The position numbers were made by a program, and so were the translations under genes. From Euleptes europaea (lineage: Eukaryota; Chordata; Lepidosauria; Squamata; Sphaerodactylidae): a stretch of 64,000 nt of DNA. Below, one piece after another: positions 23,590 to 49,740 of the stretch. Location of the stretch: assembly GCF_029931775.1 (NCBI RefSeq), contig NC_079321.1, positions 69,141,524-69,205,523 of the forward strand, in the 5' to 3' direction. The notes below the pieces were generated by a model. It had not been told where the DNA came from. It saw nothing but the letters and a program-made list of their open reading frames with translations, and searched no databases. Within the stretch, counting starts at the first letter, position 1; each line of letters opens with the position of its first letter.

Positions 23590-23624
23590 GACGTTTCGCC
23601 AGCAACTGTGGCAGGCATCTTCAG
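23590..23624 (-). ncRNA. Hammerhead-ribozyme-like motif, left arm
   Basis: Read on the minus strand: CTGAAGA fits the hammerhead core CUGANGA; GCCTGC and GCTGGC can form helix II (one U-U mismatch, one extra U before it); then GAAA and the cleavage triplet GTC. Helix I can form UCCU/AGGA around it. Helix III is minimal, as described for Penelope-like elements. Activity is not shown. Confidence 0.5.
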
Positions 23625-24599
23625 AGGAGTAACACTGAAGGACAGTGTCTCTCAGTGTCAAGGGTGTAGGAAGAGTAATATATAGTCAGAAAGGGGTTGG
23701 GTTTGAGCTGAGTATTGTCCTGCAAAAGTATTGTCCTGTAAGTATCAAGATAATGTGCTAATGAGGGTATGGTATGTTAATATGGAACCATTGTATCCTG
23801 AAGTGATCTGTTAATGTGTGTAATCCAAAGCTAATCTGTATGGCTATTGTTGAATGTTGTCTTTGTCTGGAGGTTTTTCAGGGCAGGAAGCCAAGCCTTA
23901 TTCATTCTTAAACTCTCCTCTTTTCTGTTAAAGTTGTGCTGATGTTTATGAATTTCAATGGCTTCTCTGTGCAATCTGACAAAATAGTTGGTAGAATTGT
24001 CCAGTCTTTCAGTGTCTTGGAATAAGACCCTGTGTCCTGTTTGTGTCAGTCCATGTTCAGCCACTGCTGATTTCTCAGGTTGGCCAAGTCTGCAGTATCT
24101 TTCATGTTCTTTTATCCTTGTTTGTATGCTGCGTTTTGTGGTCCCGATGTAAACTTCTCCACAGCTGCAAGGTATACGATATACTCCTGCAGAGGTGAGG
24201 GGGTCTCTTTTGTCTTTTGCTGATTGTAGCATTTGTTGTATTTTCTTGGTGGGTTTAAACACTGTTTGTAGGTTATGTTTTTTCAAAAGTTTCTCCATCC
24301 TATCAGTGACTCCTTTAATAAATGGCAAGAATACCTTTCCTATGGGAGACTGTTTTTCTTGAGTTTTCTGATTTTTGTTTGGTTTAATGGCCCTTCTGAT
24401 TTCATTCTTGGAGTAGCCGTTTGCTAGCAGTGCGTGATTTAGATGATTAGTTTCTTCCTTGAGAAACTGTGGTTCACAGATCCGTCTTGCACGGTCCATT
24501 AATGTTTTGATTATTCCTCTTTTCTGTCGGGGGTGGTGGTTGGAGTTTTTGAGTAAGTAAAACCACCCCCGACAGAAAAGAGGAATAATCAAAACATTA

Positions 24600-25268
24600 A
24601 TGGACCGTGCAAGACGGATCTGTGAACCACAGTTTCTCAAGGAAGAAACTAATCATCTAAATCACGCACTGCTAGCAAACGGCTACTCCAAGAATGAAAT
24701 CAGAAGGGCCATTAAACCAAACAAAAATCAGAAAACTCAAGAAAAACAGTCTCCCATAGGAAAGGTATTCTTGCCATTTATTAAAGGAGTCACTGATAGG
24801 ATGGAGAAACTTTTGAAAAAACATAACCTACAAACAGTGTTTAAACCCACCAAGAAAATACAACAAATGCTACGATCAGCAAAAGACAAAAGAGACCCCC
24901 TCACCTCTGCAGGAGTATATCGTATACCTTGCAGCTGTGGAGAAGTTTACATCGGGACCACAAAACGCAGCATACAAACAAGGATAAAAGAACATGAAAG
25001 ATACTGCAGACTTGGCCAACCTGAGAAATCAGCAGTGGCTGAACATGGACTGACACAAACAGGACACAGGGTCTTATTCCAAGACACTGAAAGACTGGAC
25101 AATTCTACCAACTATTTTGTCAGATTGCACAGAGAAGCCATTGAAATTCATAAACATCAGCACAACTTTAACAGAAAAGAGGAGAGTTTAAGAATGAATA
25201 AGGCTTGGCTTCCTGCCCTGAAAAACCTCCAGACAAAGACAACATTCAACAATAGCCATACAGATTAG
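24600..25268 (+). CDS. Penelope-like element ORF fragment, GIY-YIG nuclease
   Basis: A 222-codon open frame of a mobile element, not a host gene. It begins inside the element (KRGIIKTLMDRARRICEP lies across the start), so the N-terminal reverse transcriptase is missing. Residues 105-107 GVY, 111-113 CSC, 117-119 YIG, Arg128 and 131-132 EH make the nuclease core; a second EHG lies at 148-150. The mirror copy on the minus strand (24640-23831) differs by only about one residue over the shared part. Confidence 0.75.
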   Translation: MDRARRICEPQFLKEETNHLNHALLANGYSKNEIRRAIKPNKNQKTQEKQSPIGKVFLPFIKGVTDRMEKLLKKHNLQTVFKPTKKIQQMLRSAKDKRDPLTSAGVYRIPCSCGEVYIGTTKRSIQTRIKEHERYCRLGQPEKSAVAEHGLTQTGHRVLFQDTERLDNSTNYFVRLHREAIEIHKHQHNFNRKEESLRMNKAWLPALKNLQTKTTFNNSHTD

Positions 25269-25474
25269 CTTTGGATTACACACATTAACAGATCACTTCA
25301 GGATACAATGGTTCCATATTAACATACCATACCCTCATTAGCACATTATCTTGATACTTACAGGACAATACTTTTGCAGGACAATACTCAGCTCAAACCC
25401 AACCCCTTTCTGACTATATATTACTCTTCCTACACCCTTGACACTGAGAGACACTGTCCTTCAGTGTTACTACA

Positions 25475-25509
25475 CTGAAGATGCCTGCCACAGTTGCTGG
25501 CGAAACGTC
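25475..25509 (+). ncRNA. Hammerhead-ribozyme-like motif, right arm
   Basis: Same core as the left-arm motif (CTGAAGA, helix II, GAAA, GTC). The sequence before the core differs (TACTACA), so helix I is poorer than in the left arm. A third, more decayed copy is at 34476-34510 on the minus strand. Confidence 0.45.
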
Positions 25510-25607
25510 AGGAAAGAAAATTCCAAGACCACGGTTACACAGCTCGGATAACCTACAAGAACCAATGAACTCTGACCGTGAAAGCCTTCGACAATAATCT
25601 TTCAACA

Positions 25608-28600
25608 CATTGCATCATACTAACCAGTGACAAATAATTGCATTAATATTCTCAGTTTGGACACAGAGGAAGGGGTTTTAGGGAGTGGTGAAGACACCCT
25701 CACCATTTGGGGAAAAATACCATCACAAATTACAAAATGTGTTTTTAAAGCACAAAATATTTTATTTCGTTTTTGATAACGCAGTAATAAAAATGGCAAC
25801 TATGTTTCAGTGTTTCAAGAAAATTCCAGACATTCACAAAGAGGCTCAATGCAACCATAGTTCGAAAGGTGGGTGGGGGCGGGGCATGCAGAATCATCCC
25901 ACCCACTCTCCAGATCTCCTACTCAAGCATTCTCAGGGGCTTTAGCATGCTGATCACACCCCCTTTCCTTTATTTAACCTCTCATCATCCATACAGGGTC
26001 TTGCCAGTTTATTAGATGTAGCGATGCTGGGGATTCCTGGGCTCTGTCCATTCTCCTTCCCCTCTGCCACTGCTCTTTTCAACAGCTTCCCTCCTCCCTT
26101 TTTTTTGGTTTGCATAACTATTTTGTGTCTGGGTGTCTCAGAATCAGGCAAACTAGGATTAAAGCTAAGCAATAATGTCTCCAAACCATGGTTTGCAAAC
26201 CCACTTCAAACCATGCTTTCCAGTTATGGTATGGAGCTAATTCTTGGTTAGTGCTCACCACAGCTTGCACAATTCAGATGTTATGACAAATGATGGTATT
26301 GCATCATCATTACAAATATCATCAGTTAGGAAGATGTTCCTCCTTTCCATCTGCTTCCTTTTCTTACCCTGTTAGGACACTTAAGTTACCCTTTCCTTTG
26401 TTAGGAACTAGAGCTATTGCCACACATACAGAGTTAGAGCCCCATTATTTATGGAGTAGATGGAAGATGATCTGTACTGCTGGTAACCAACTACTGGACA
26501 CATCTGCACAGCTGTGTCCAGCATGAGAAGCCACAGTAGATGGTTTCGAAGCAGTTCAAGTTGTCTCCCCTGGCCTCAGGGCCAAGCTACACAAGATGGA
26601 GTCTCCGAGTTTGCCCTAGGGACACATCTGAATTTTGTAGAGAGAACTCCCAACAGCACACTCATTTTAACAGCACTGCAAGGGTCTAATTCTGGTCAGG
26701 ACCACCTCAGTTTGACCTAAAGTGGTACCAGGCGTGTGTGATGTTGGCAAGTAACTCCCCCCAGTGTCATTTTGGGTCAGAAAAATGGCATGGGGGAAAC
26801 TGGAGCCCCATGTCCTAGTGGTCCCAACCAGAATCAGGCCTCAATAGTGCTGTTAAAAGGAACTCCTGTGGGAACTCAGTCTACAAAATGGAGATGCACC
26901 CCCAGGGTGAACTTGGGGGGTGCCATCTTGTCTAGTTTGGCTGTCATCTGAACATGCACGGAAGGACTGTTGCCATTCCAAGAAAGAAGGGGGGGGGGAA
27001 GGTGCACAGAGATTGAAAGACGTTTATATAACAAATTGTAGCTACTACGAGAACATACAAAATAGTTGTAACAAAGGTTTAAAGAAATTGTGAGACAGGA
27101 CACATAGGATGAGCAAAAACAGAAGCATTGATAAAATTACACAAAACCACAACAGTGAAGGTATGTCGGCTAATGTCCCGTTTCGATATCTCTTCTTTGG
27201 ACTATAACTCTGGGAATTGTAGCTATTATCCGAACTGAAGAAATTATCCTTTGTGACGTACAAATAGTATGAAGTCATGAATTCAAATAGGCAAATACAG
27301 TCTGGAAGGCAATGGGCCTTTCTTCATATGTGTACTGCAATACATGTCTCACAATTTCTTTGAACTTTTGTTGCAACTATTTTGTATGGCCTTGTAGTAG
27401 CTACAATTTGTTATATAAACGTCTTGCAACCTCTGATGCTGTGTGCCTTTTTCTTCTTCTTCTGTCAGAGATTTCTCCTTTCTTTTTTCTTCATCCCAAG
27501 AAAGCAGCAACCTATAAGCAGCCTCTTGTGGCAAGAAAAAGAGGGGTTCTCAAGAGAACCAAAAAAAAAGCAGTGAGGTCAATTTTCATGATCCCCCACC
27601 GATAACATTGAAAAATCTTTTCCCTTCGCAATTTGTTGGTTATTCCTGCAGAAGTGCCAAAAAGCATTCACCATTTTAGGAACCATTGCTACCACTAGAA
27701 ATTAGTCTTTTTTGCCCTCACTGATGTAGTCAGATCTTCCAAACAGATAAGACTACATAGCGGCGCCATCCCATTTGCTATGTGATCCCCAACTGCTTGA
27801 GATCACCTATGTGACTATTCCTAGGGGAGGGGAAATGGTTCCATAATTGTAAGGGGGGGGGGAAAACTTGCTGAAGCAACAGATGATCAGGAAAACAATG
27901 GCAGCCATGAACATTCACACAATTTAGTGGTTTCTGGAAATATTTCTGGGCTCCCGAAAGAACTACTTCGGCCCTAAAAATAAAACAAGCAAATGCAGCC
28001 TAATATCCAAGAATGGGAAGGCAGACAGATGACGGCTCAAAGAACTCAGCTTAGGCCAGGGGCTATTATAGCCCAAGTAAACTTCAGCGCATTCATCAGT
28101 TTTAGGATATTTGTTCAATCTTAACTCTCTCTGCTTTTGGTAGCAATTATATTTTGTGCATGACTAGGAGAGACCCGATGTCATCTACTTAAGCCTGCAG
28201 TGAAACAAGCCAAATTTTACCTGTGACGAATTATTTTGTTACCCTCTGGTAATAACCCTGGGTCCTGACAGAGAGGCAGACTTGTTCTCACCAAGATAGT
28301 TAGAATTTTTACCATGGGATAAATACTCACAGCATTCAGTAATTTATTTATTCCATGTATATCTTTCTTTATCAAATCTCCATAGCTAGCTCATCACACA
28401 ATTAAATATGCGCCTTTATTTAAAAAAAATAAAATCTGAACTAATTAAAAACACCAGAATCAGAAATCAAAGATCAAGAAATTCCTAAATAAATAGCAGC
28501 CACAAAGATAGTGGGGGGATCCCCACAGGACTTGCCTGAAAAAGAGCATTTTGATAAGCCTTTTCCAAACTATGCTGGACCTATGCAGCGAAGCCTTGGA

Positions 28601-28983
28601 GAAGGAGTGCCACAGGGAGGGTCCCACTACCTGGAAACTCTGCTCATCACAGGCCCCTACATAACTTCAAATCAGAGCACCCTCTGATGACCTAAACACA
28701 CATGGAGGTTCTTAAATGAGCAGGAGTTCCCCCTAGATAACTCAGGCCAAACTGTCAATTGATCTGGCTAGGAGTAGCATTCACATACTCTTGGATAGTA
28801 GGATGCAGAAATCTTGCCCCACACAGTACACTTGTTGTTGTTGTTGTTGTGATGGACCTGATCCAGGAAGGGATCTACAGTCAGATTCCCTATCCTGAGT
28901 GGTTTCTCTTTCTGGATCAGGTTGTTTTCCTAGGCAGGTACAAACAGCCGAATGATCAGTGACCTATATTTCTGACTCTGATT
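25608..28983. other. Intergenic, no gene recognised
   Basis: Small unassigned frames only. An inverted repeat at 27019-27098 / 27345-27423 is listed separately. The part at 28340-28760 looks repeat-derived (GAAGCCTTGGAGAAGGAGTG) but I cannot name it. Confidence 0.45.
27019..27423. repeat. Inverted repeat, arms about 80 bp
   Basis: Left arm 27019-27098 (GACGTTTATATAACAAATTG...) and right arm 27345-27423 (...CAATTTGTTATATAAACGTC) are complementary with several mismatches, separated by about 250 bp. The spacer holds GTCCCGTTTCGATATC. Probably an inverted mobile-element copy; family unknown. Confidence 0.7.
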
Positions 28984-44813
<15,830 letters not shown>

Positions 44814-44848
44814 TTTTCTTGGGTAGCAGACAGGTAGATGGTCTTCTG

Positions 44849-44855
44849 CTTATAT
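44849..44855 (-). promoter_or_regulatory. Possible TATA box upstream of TRAPPC3L
   Basis: TATATAA on the minus strand about 40 bp before the ATG. No transcript start is visible in sequence alone, and a longer 5' UTR from an upstream exon is possible. Confidence 0.2.
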
Positions 44856-45520
44856 ATTTTCTCGTTCAAGTAGCCTTTGCCTTTCCATTACTGCATTCCT
44901 TCCTTTATCCTGGCTCAAATTTTCCTTGCTAGTCTCTGACTGTAAATGAGCTCTTTGCAAGACCGTTTCTGTTTTTATTGATGCTCTCCCTCTTCTTTAC
45001 GTGCTTCGAACCTTCTAAGAGAAATTTGATTGGCAAGAAAGCAAGCGTGCCTCAGAAGAGAACAGCCTGACTCAGATCGGGTAATGGATCTATTAAGTAA
45101 GACAGAATACAAACCACCACAGAGTCACTGAAGGCGTGAACCCTAGACAAGCAAGGCCACAAAATTTAAAAAGTCTAATTATGACAAAGATATAGAAACC
45201 AAACTCGTTGGCCTTATGATGGTACTATCATTTTAATGCCTATCTTTGAAGCAAACCTCAATCAGTTTAAATAATTATGGTTACTAATTATAATTAAAGT
45301 TAATTGATACTGATAGGCCTATGCACACAATCAGGAGTATGTCCCATTGAGTTCAATGGGATTTACTCCCAAGTAAGTCCTAGGAAAAGGATGGTTTCCA
45401 TTAGGAGGGTTCTCAGTTCCTGTAGGTGATGCCATCACAATATTCATCAAAAGACTGTCATTGTACAGCTAGATCTGATGGCACCTCTCTAAAGCACAAT
45501 GAAATATACAGTGTAAGGAG
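44856..45520. other. TRAPPC3L upstream flank, no gene recognised
   Basis: Ordinary AT-rich flank. A short scrap reading TTCAATGGGATTTACTCCCA near 45353 is a common vertebrate repeat piece. Confidence 0.4.
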
Positions 45521-45688
45521 TAGGGTTGCCAGCTCCAGGTTGGGAAATATCTGGAGATTTGGGGTGGCTGGAGCCTGAGGAGGGCGGGTTTGGGGAAGGG
45601 AGGAACTTCAGTGGTATACAATGCCGTAGAGTCCACCATCCAAAGTGGCCATTTTCTCCAGGTGAAGTGATCTCTGTCGCCTGGAGAT

Positions 45689-47555
45689 TAGGGCTGTCGA
45701 TTCGGTTCCTCCCGAACCAAAAAACAGCCGCATTTCCCCCGATTCAGCGGTTTTCAGTTCGGATGGAACTGAATTTAAAAAAGGTGGGAAAACGACGAGC
45801 CGAATTTGGCGAGTTCGGGGGGCGCCGAATAAATTCGACAAATTCGGGGGCTCAGAATCAGCAGCATAACCGTCAGTTAGTAAGCAGCATTCTCCCACGG
45901 CCAATGGTGGCCAAGCTGGGTCTTCTCCTGGCAAATCAGAGCAGGGATTCTCACTTTTGAAATAGCCAGGAGAAGAGTCTAAAAACTCCCATCCCTCCCC
46001 TCCGGTCCCGACTGTATTCATTGCCTTCCAATTTGGTGGCAGTGCTGCTGAGAGATCCGATTCCTGACTGGGCCAAGCTGCTGATGCTTACCAGAATAGG
46101 ATTGGATTTACTTCTCCTCCGTGCTCCTGCTGGAAGACATCCACACAGTTTGATTTTGGGCTTTTTTCTCTATACCTTTTCTCCTCTGTGTGTATGTGTG
46201 TGGGGGGAAAGCAGAGTCTGTAGTTGTGGGGGGGAGAGCAGTTTCTGTGGGTGGGGGGGAAGCCAAAGGGGACTTTCGCCCGTTCTGCCGAGGGGGGTGT
46301 GCCCGTTCGCCTCTGCAGGAGTGTGTGTTCTGCTTTTAAAGTTTAAAGTTGAGTCTGTGTGGCGGCTAGCGAGTCCCTCTCCGCTCGGCACCCGCACCTC
46401 CTCCTCCTTGGTTTTTTTCCCGTTTGGGGTTGAGCCAAGCTGTACTGGTTTGAGGGGGGGGGCTTCGCCCGTTCTGCAGAGGGTGTGTGCTCGCTCGCCT
46501 CCGCGGGAGTGTGTGCTGTGCTCTGCTTTTATTTTTTGCCCCTAGCCTGGAGTTGAGTGCGACGGTGCAGCTTGCGTGAGTCTCTCCCCGGTGCTGCTCG
46601 GCACCCGAACCTCCTCCTCCTTGGTTTTTCCCCTGTTTGGGGATGAGCCGTGCTGGTTTGAGGGGGGGGGGTTCTGCCCATGCTGCCTGGGTGTGTGTGT
46701 GCCCGCTCGCGTCTCTCTCTCCCTGGTTTGGGGGGGGGGGCTTCAGTTGTGTGTCCTCAGGTTTTCCCTCATTCATAAGATCGGTTAGGTCTATTTTGAT
46801 TCTCGCTCAAAACTGGTTTTCAAATTGTGACTTAAACAATGCATTTGCCCTGTCCAGAGACTCCCGACTCCCGAGTCTGATGCAAAAGGGGAAATTCCAC
46901 CCCACCTGCTCATTATGCATAGCTAGTGTGCCTCTGTCCCTTTCCATGGATTGCAAACTCCCAAGGCAGCATCACGTGTTGCTTTGCATGGTTTTGCAAA
47001 CTCCGAGTCCAAATGATCTATTTCTATTCATTCCAATGGGCAGAGGGGGGGACCCCTTTCGGGCCCCATAACTCCAGACCCCCTGACATAATCGTCACCA
47101 AACTTGGGGGTTCTTGCAAGAAGGGTCCCCTCAAGATACAGTGAAAGTTTGGGACCTCTACCTCCAAAAAGCCCCCCCCCGAGCCGCGGAAAGCCACAAT
47201 GTGTTTGTAATGGCTTTATTGCAATGGGCAGATGGGGGGACCCCTTCCGGGCCCCATAACTTGGGACTCCCTGCCCCAATCTTAACCAAACGTGGGGGTT
47301 CTTGCAAGAAGGGTCCCCTCAAGCTACTCTGAAAGTTTGGGACCTCTACCTCCAAACATGCCCCTCCGGAGACACGGAAAGGCGCGAATGTGTTTTTAAT
47401 AGCTTTAAATGACCGAATTTTTCCCCGAACTCCGAATCTCACGCCAAATTCCACGGATCCAAATCAGGGGAGTTTGGACTTCGGCATTTCCCAAATCAAA
47501 ACGCGCCGAATTTTGCCAAATCCGAATTTTACCGATTTTTTTTTCAACAGCCCTA
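45689..47555 (+). mobile_element. Non-autonomous hAT element with tandem GC-rich interior, 1867 bp
   Basis: Ends TAGGGCTGTCGATTCGG and ACAGCCCTA with a perfect 8-bp duplication CTGGAGAT (45681-45688 and 47556-47563). Sub-terminal regions are rich in CCGAATTT-like motifs. The interior has two tandem families: a roughly 200-bp GC-rich block repeated about three times (46260-46790) and a roughly 190-bp block repeated twice (47020-47390, with GGGCCCCATAACT). Frames inside are low-complexity and have no transposase similarity. Confidence 0.9.
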
Positions 47556-47573
47556 CTGGAGATCAGTTATAAT

Positions 47574-47868
47574 AATTACCAATATGGTTATTATGCCAAT
47601 AAAGGTTCATGTATGTGTGTGTGTATAATCGATTCCTTTACCTTTCCTTTCCTTTAACCCTTAGAAGCTCCTTGATCCATTGATATATCTAATGTTTGAG
47701 GGATGAGTGAAACAAATCTTGCCACTGACAATATAGCATTGGGATCCCTGTCACTTAGTAAAAAAGGCATTATGTCAGACACAGAGGCATTAGATTTATA
47801 TGTTAAAAGTGTAGAGATATAATGTGATTGAAGTTCCTCGTAAAAGCGGCATTCCAAGAGGGATGTGT
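47574..47868 (-). mobile_element. LINE 3' fragment nested in the MITE
   Basis: The minus strand reads ASVSDIMPFLLSDRDPNAI and LSVARFV, matching the C-terminus of the 36030 LINE family. The 3' end TTATGCCAATAAAGG is at the left. Short TATAATA copies at both ends may be its target duplication. Confidence 0.65.
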
Positions 47869-48167
47869 GTATAATAGCGGGAGATCTCCAGCCCCCACCT
47901 GAAGGTTGAAATCCCTAGTGAGGAGGAAGAACTAAAAGAGCCATAGTTTTCTCACCCAATCTTGTCAGTTTGAGCTCTGTGGGGATATTTCTGGTTCTGT
48001 AATAGAGAAGCTGTTTTGAAGGGAGTTGGGGGAGGGCTCTGCTAAACCTGTCCAGCTTTGTTGCTTTCAGCCTCCCCCAAGCCATGCCCACTTCATAGGG
48101 GATTGGGGGAGAGTGATCTGATGCTGACCTAAGTTTGTGCCACTGCCTCATCTGGCTTTGCTCCAAA

Positions 48168-48262
48168 TAACATAGTCTGCCTAGTATACGTCGGGATGTG
48201 ACCTCACCCCATGGGTCAAGAATGACCCGGTGCTTGCACAGGGGACTACCTTTACCTTTAAA
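48168..48262 (+). mobile_element. tRNA-derived SINE (Sauria type), 3' fragment
   Basis: Contains TCTGCCTAGTATACGTCGGG and CATGGGTCAAGAATGACCCG, and ends in GGGGACTACCTTTACC. Confidence 0.75.
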
Positions 48263-48409
48263 AAGGACAACGGCATTGATTCCCTCCCCCCTCTATTAGG
48301 TGGAGGAAAAGTGTAGAATGTGAGCCTTATCTAGTGCTTTTATTTTTAATAACAACATGTTATGCTTTCAGCATTCAAAGCTGAAACTATAGCACACATT
48401 ACCGTGCTA

Positions 48410-49740
48410 TAGTTGATTACAACAGCCCTGTAAAGTAGGTCAGCATTACCGCCATATTGCAGACAATGGAGTGGGGACCAAGTCTGACAAACAGTGGTTT
48501 GTCTAAGACAGTGGTTCTCAACCTTTTTCGAGTCAAGACCCCCTTTTACAATTGCCAAGTAACCTGTGACCCTCGTCACATTTGCATAAATTTGCATAAA
48601 TGACATTTTCAATAGGATAAAGAAAACACATTTGTTTTTTTGGCAGTCCAGGGTATCCATATATATAATTACTTCAAAGTTTAATGTTTAAAACAAACAA
48701 GCAAATGGTACTACCACCTGTTGCGCAGCGGCTGTGACTGTGTGGCGCGGCAACCTTTCCTGGCACGGAGGAAAGAGTGCCTCTGAGCATGCACTGCGTT
48801 CCTTGTCCTCCCCTATCTCCCCAAAAACTCTTCCAAGCAGGCCGGGGCTCTCGCGAGGAAACCCCCTCTCTTGTGACTGGGACACTGCTTGTGCACAGAA
48901 CTGCAGTTATCCCTCAAAGCGGGGCTCCATTTAATCACCTCACGAGAGCGAAGGGCCAGGAAAGAGCCGAGGGCCGCTTATCCCGCTCAGACTTTTCGTG
49001 CCTTTTTCTCCCCTCCGCCAGTCACCGCTCCTTCTGCACCTCACCGAACCTGCGCTCTTGAGGGGGAAATCCCGAACTGCGCATGCACCTTGACTCTCTC
49101 CCCCTTGGCCTTGCCAGAGCGGAACTGATGACTCAGGGCAGAAAAGCGAAGCCACACTACAGACATGCACACTTGGATTCCAGGCTGAAGCTCCCGCCCC
49201 ACCCAAGCGCTGCTAAAAGTAAAAACAACGTGGCTGTAGCGGCCTCAAGGGGGACCGCCCTCTTCTCCTCCGAGACCTGAACTGGCCGAGCCAGGGGAGC
49301 TTCCTCGGCTTCCCATACATCCTGCCGCATCATCCGCCCGGTGCAGGTGCGATCGCGCCCAGGGCTGGCCCGCCCACCTCTCAGCTGGGCAGCGGGGCTA
49401 CAGCTGGTGTGCGGCAGCACGCCGCCGTGTCTCTGCAGCCTGGCTCCTTCTGGCTGTCGGTCGGCCAGTTCCTCACCTCTCTGCTTGGGGTCTTCCCTGC
49501 CCTCGCGGACGGATCTGGGTTACAGGGCGTCTGGGTTAGTCCTGGACAGCCCGGGATGGGGGCTGTCCCAGGACAGTGGCGGCGACCCCCCAGAAAACAC
49601 TTCGCGACCCCCTTGGGGGTCCCGACCCTCAGGTTGAGAACCACTGGTCTAAGACCACCTACTAAGAGTGGATTGAAGAGATTTGAACTGATGACCCCCT
49701 AGACCACAGTCCCTTTCCTTAGCCATTATGTTGTATAAGT
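48410..49740 (-). mobile_element. tRNA-derived SINE split by a hAT element
   Basis: Left part 48410-48508 and right part 49647-49740 (GTCTAAGACCACC..., GAACTGATGACC) belong to one SINE in reverse orientation. The insertion at 48509-49646 is flanked by the duplicated octamer. Confidence 0.6.
48509..49646 (+). mobile_element. Non-autonomous hAT element with CpG-rich interior, 1138 bp
   Basis: Ends CAGTGGTTCTCAACC and GGTTGAGAACCACTG with a perfect 8-bp duplication GTCTAAGA (48501-48508 and 49647-49654). The outer parts resemble common vertebrate hAT MITEs (GACCCCC blocks). The 48716-49600 interior is CpG-rich and looks unrelated to the ends, so it may be captured DNA. No transposase frame recognised. 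Confidence 0.92.

Larger units (their letters stand above)
23534..25595. mobile_element. Palindromic Penelope-like element with GIY-YIG endonuclease
   Basis: Two head-to-head copies of a Penelope-like element C-terminus: a minus-strand arm at 23534-24537 and a plus-strand arm at 24562-25595, with a 24-bp spacer. The right arm is 30 bp longer at its outer end. A 12-bp target duplication AATCTTTCAACA flanks the whole (23522-23533 and 25596-25607), so both arms entered as one insertion. Each arm encodes the region after the reverse transcriptase core and a GIY-YIG nuclease: GVY and YIG motifs with a CSC pair between them, then Arg and EH residues (about residues 105-132 of the right-arm frame). 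The arms are nearly identical. No full reverse transcriptase is present, so it cannot move by itself. Confidence 0.88.
45521..47917 (-). mobile_element. hAT-type MITE (TAGGGTTGCCA family) split twice
   Basis: The outer MITE begins TAGGGTTGCCAGC at 45521 and ends ATCCCTA at 47917; flanks GTAAGGAG and GTGAGGAG match at 7 of 8 positions. It is interrupted by a 1.87-kb hAT element and by a LINE 3' fragment. Confidence 0.85.

Noticed and set aside
23831-25268. Penelope-like frames as a host GIY-YIG gene
   Set aside because: The sequence is duplicated as an inverted pair with a target duplication and has related fragments at 34388; it is a mobile element.
46021-47071. Frames of 130-174 codons rich in Gly, Ser and Pro
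   Set aside because: They follow the tandem GC-rich blocks of a hAT element; no transposase or host similarity.
48734-49702. Overlapping frames on both strands in the CpG-rich part
   Set aside because: GC-rich DNA lacks stop codons by chance; the region lies inside a hAT element and no protein family is recognised.
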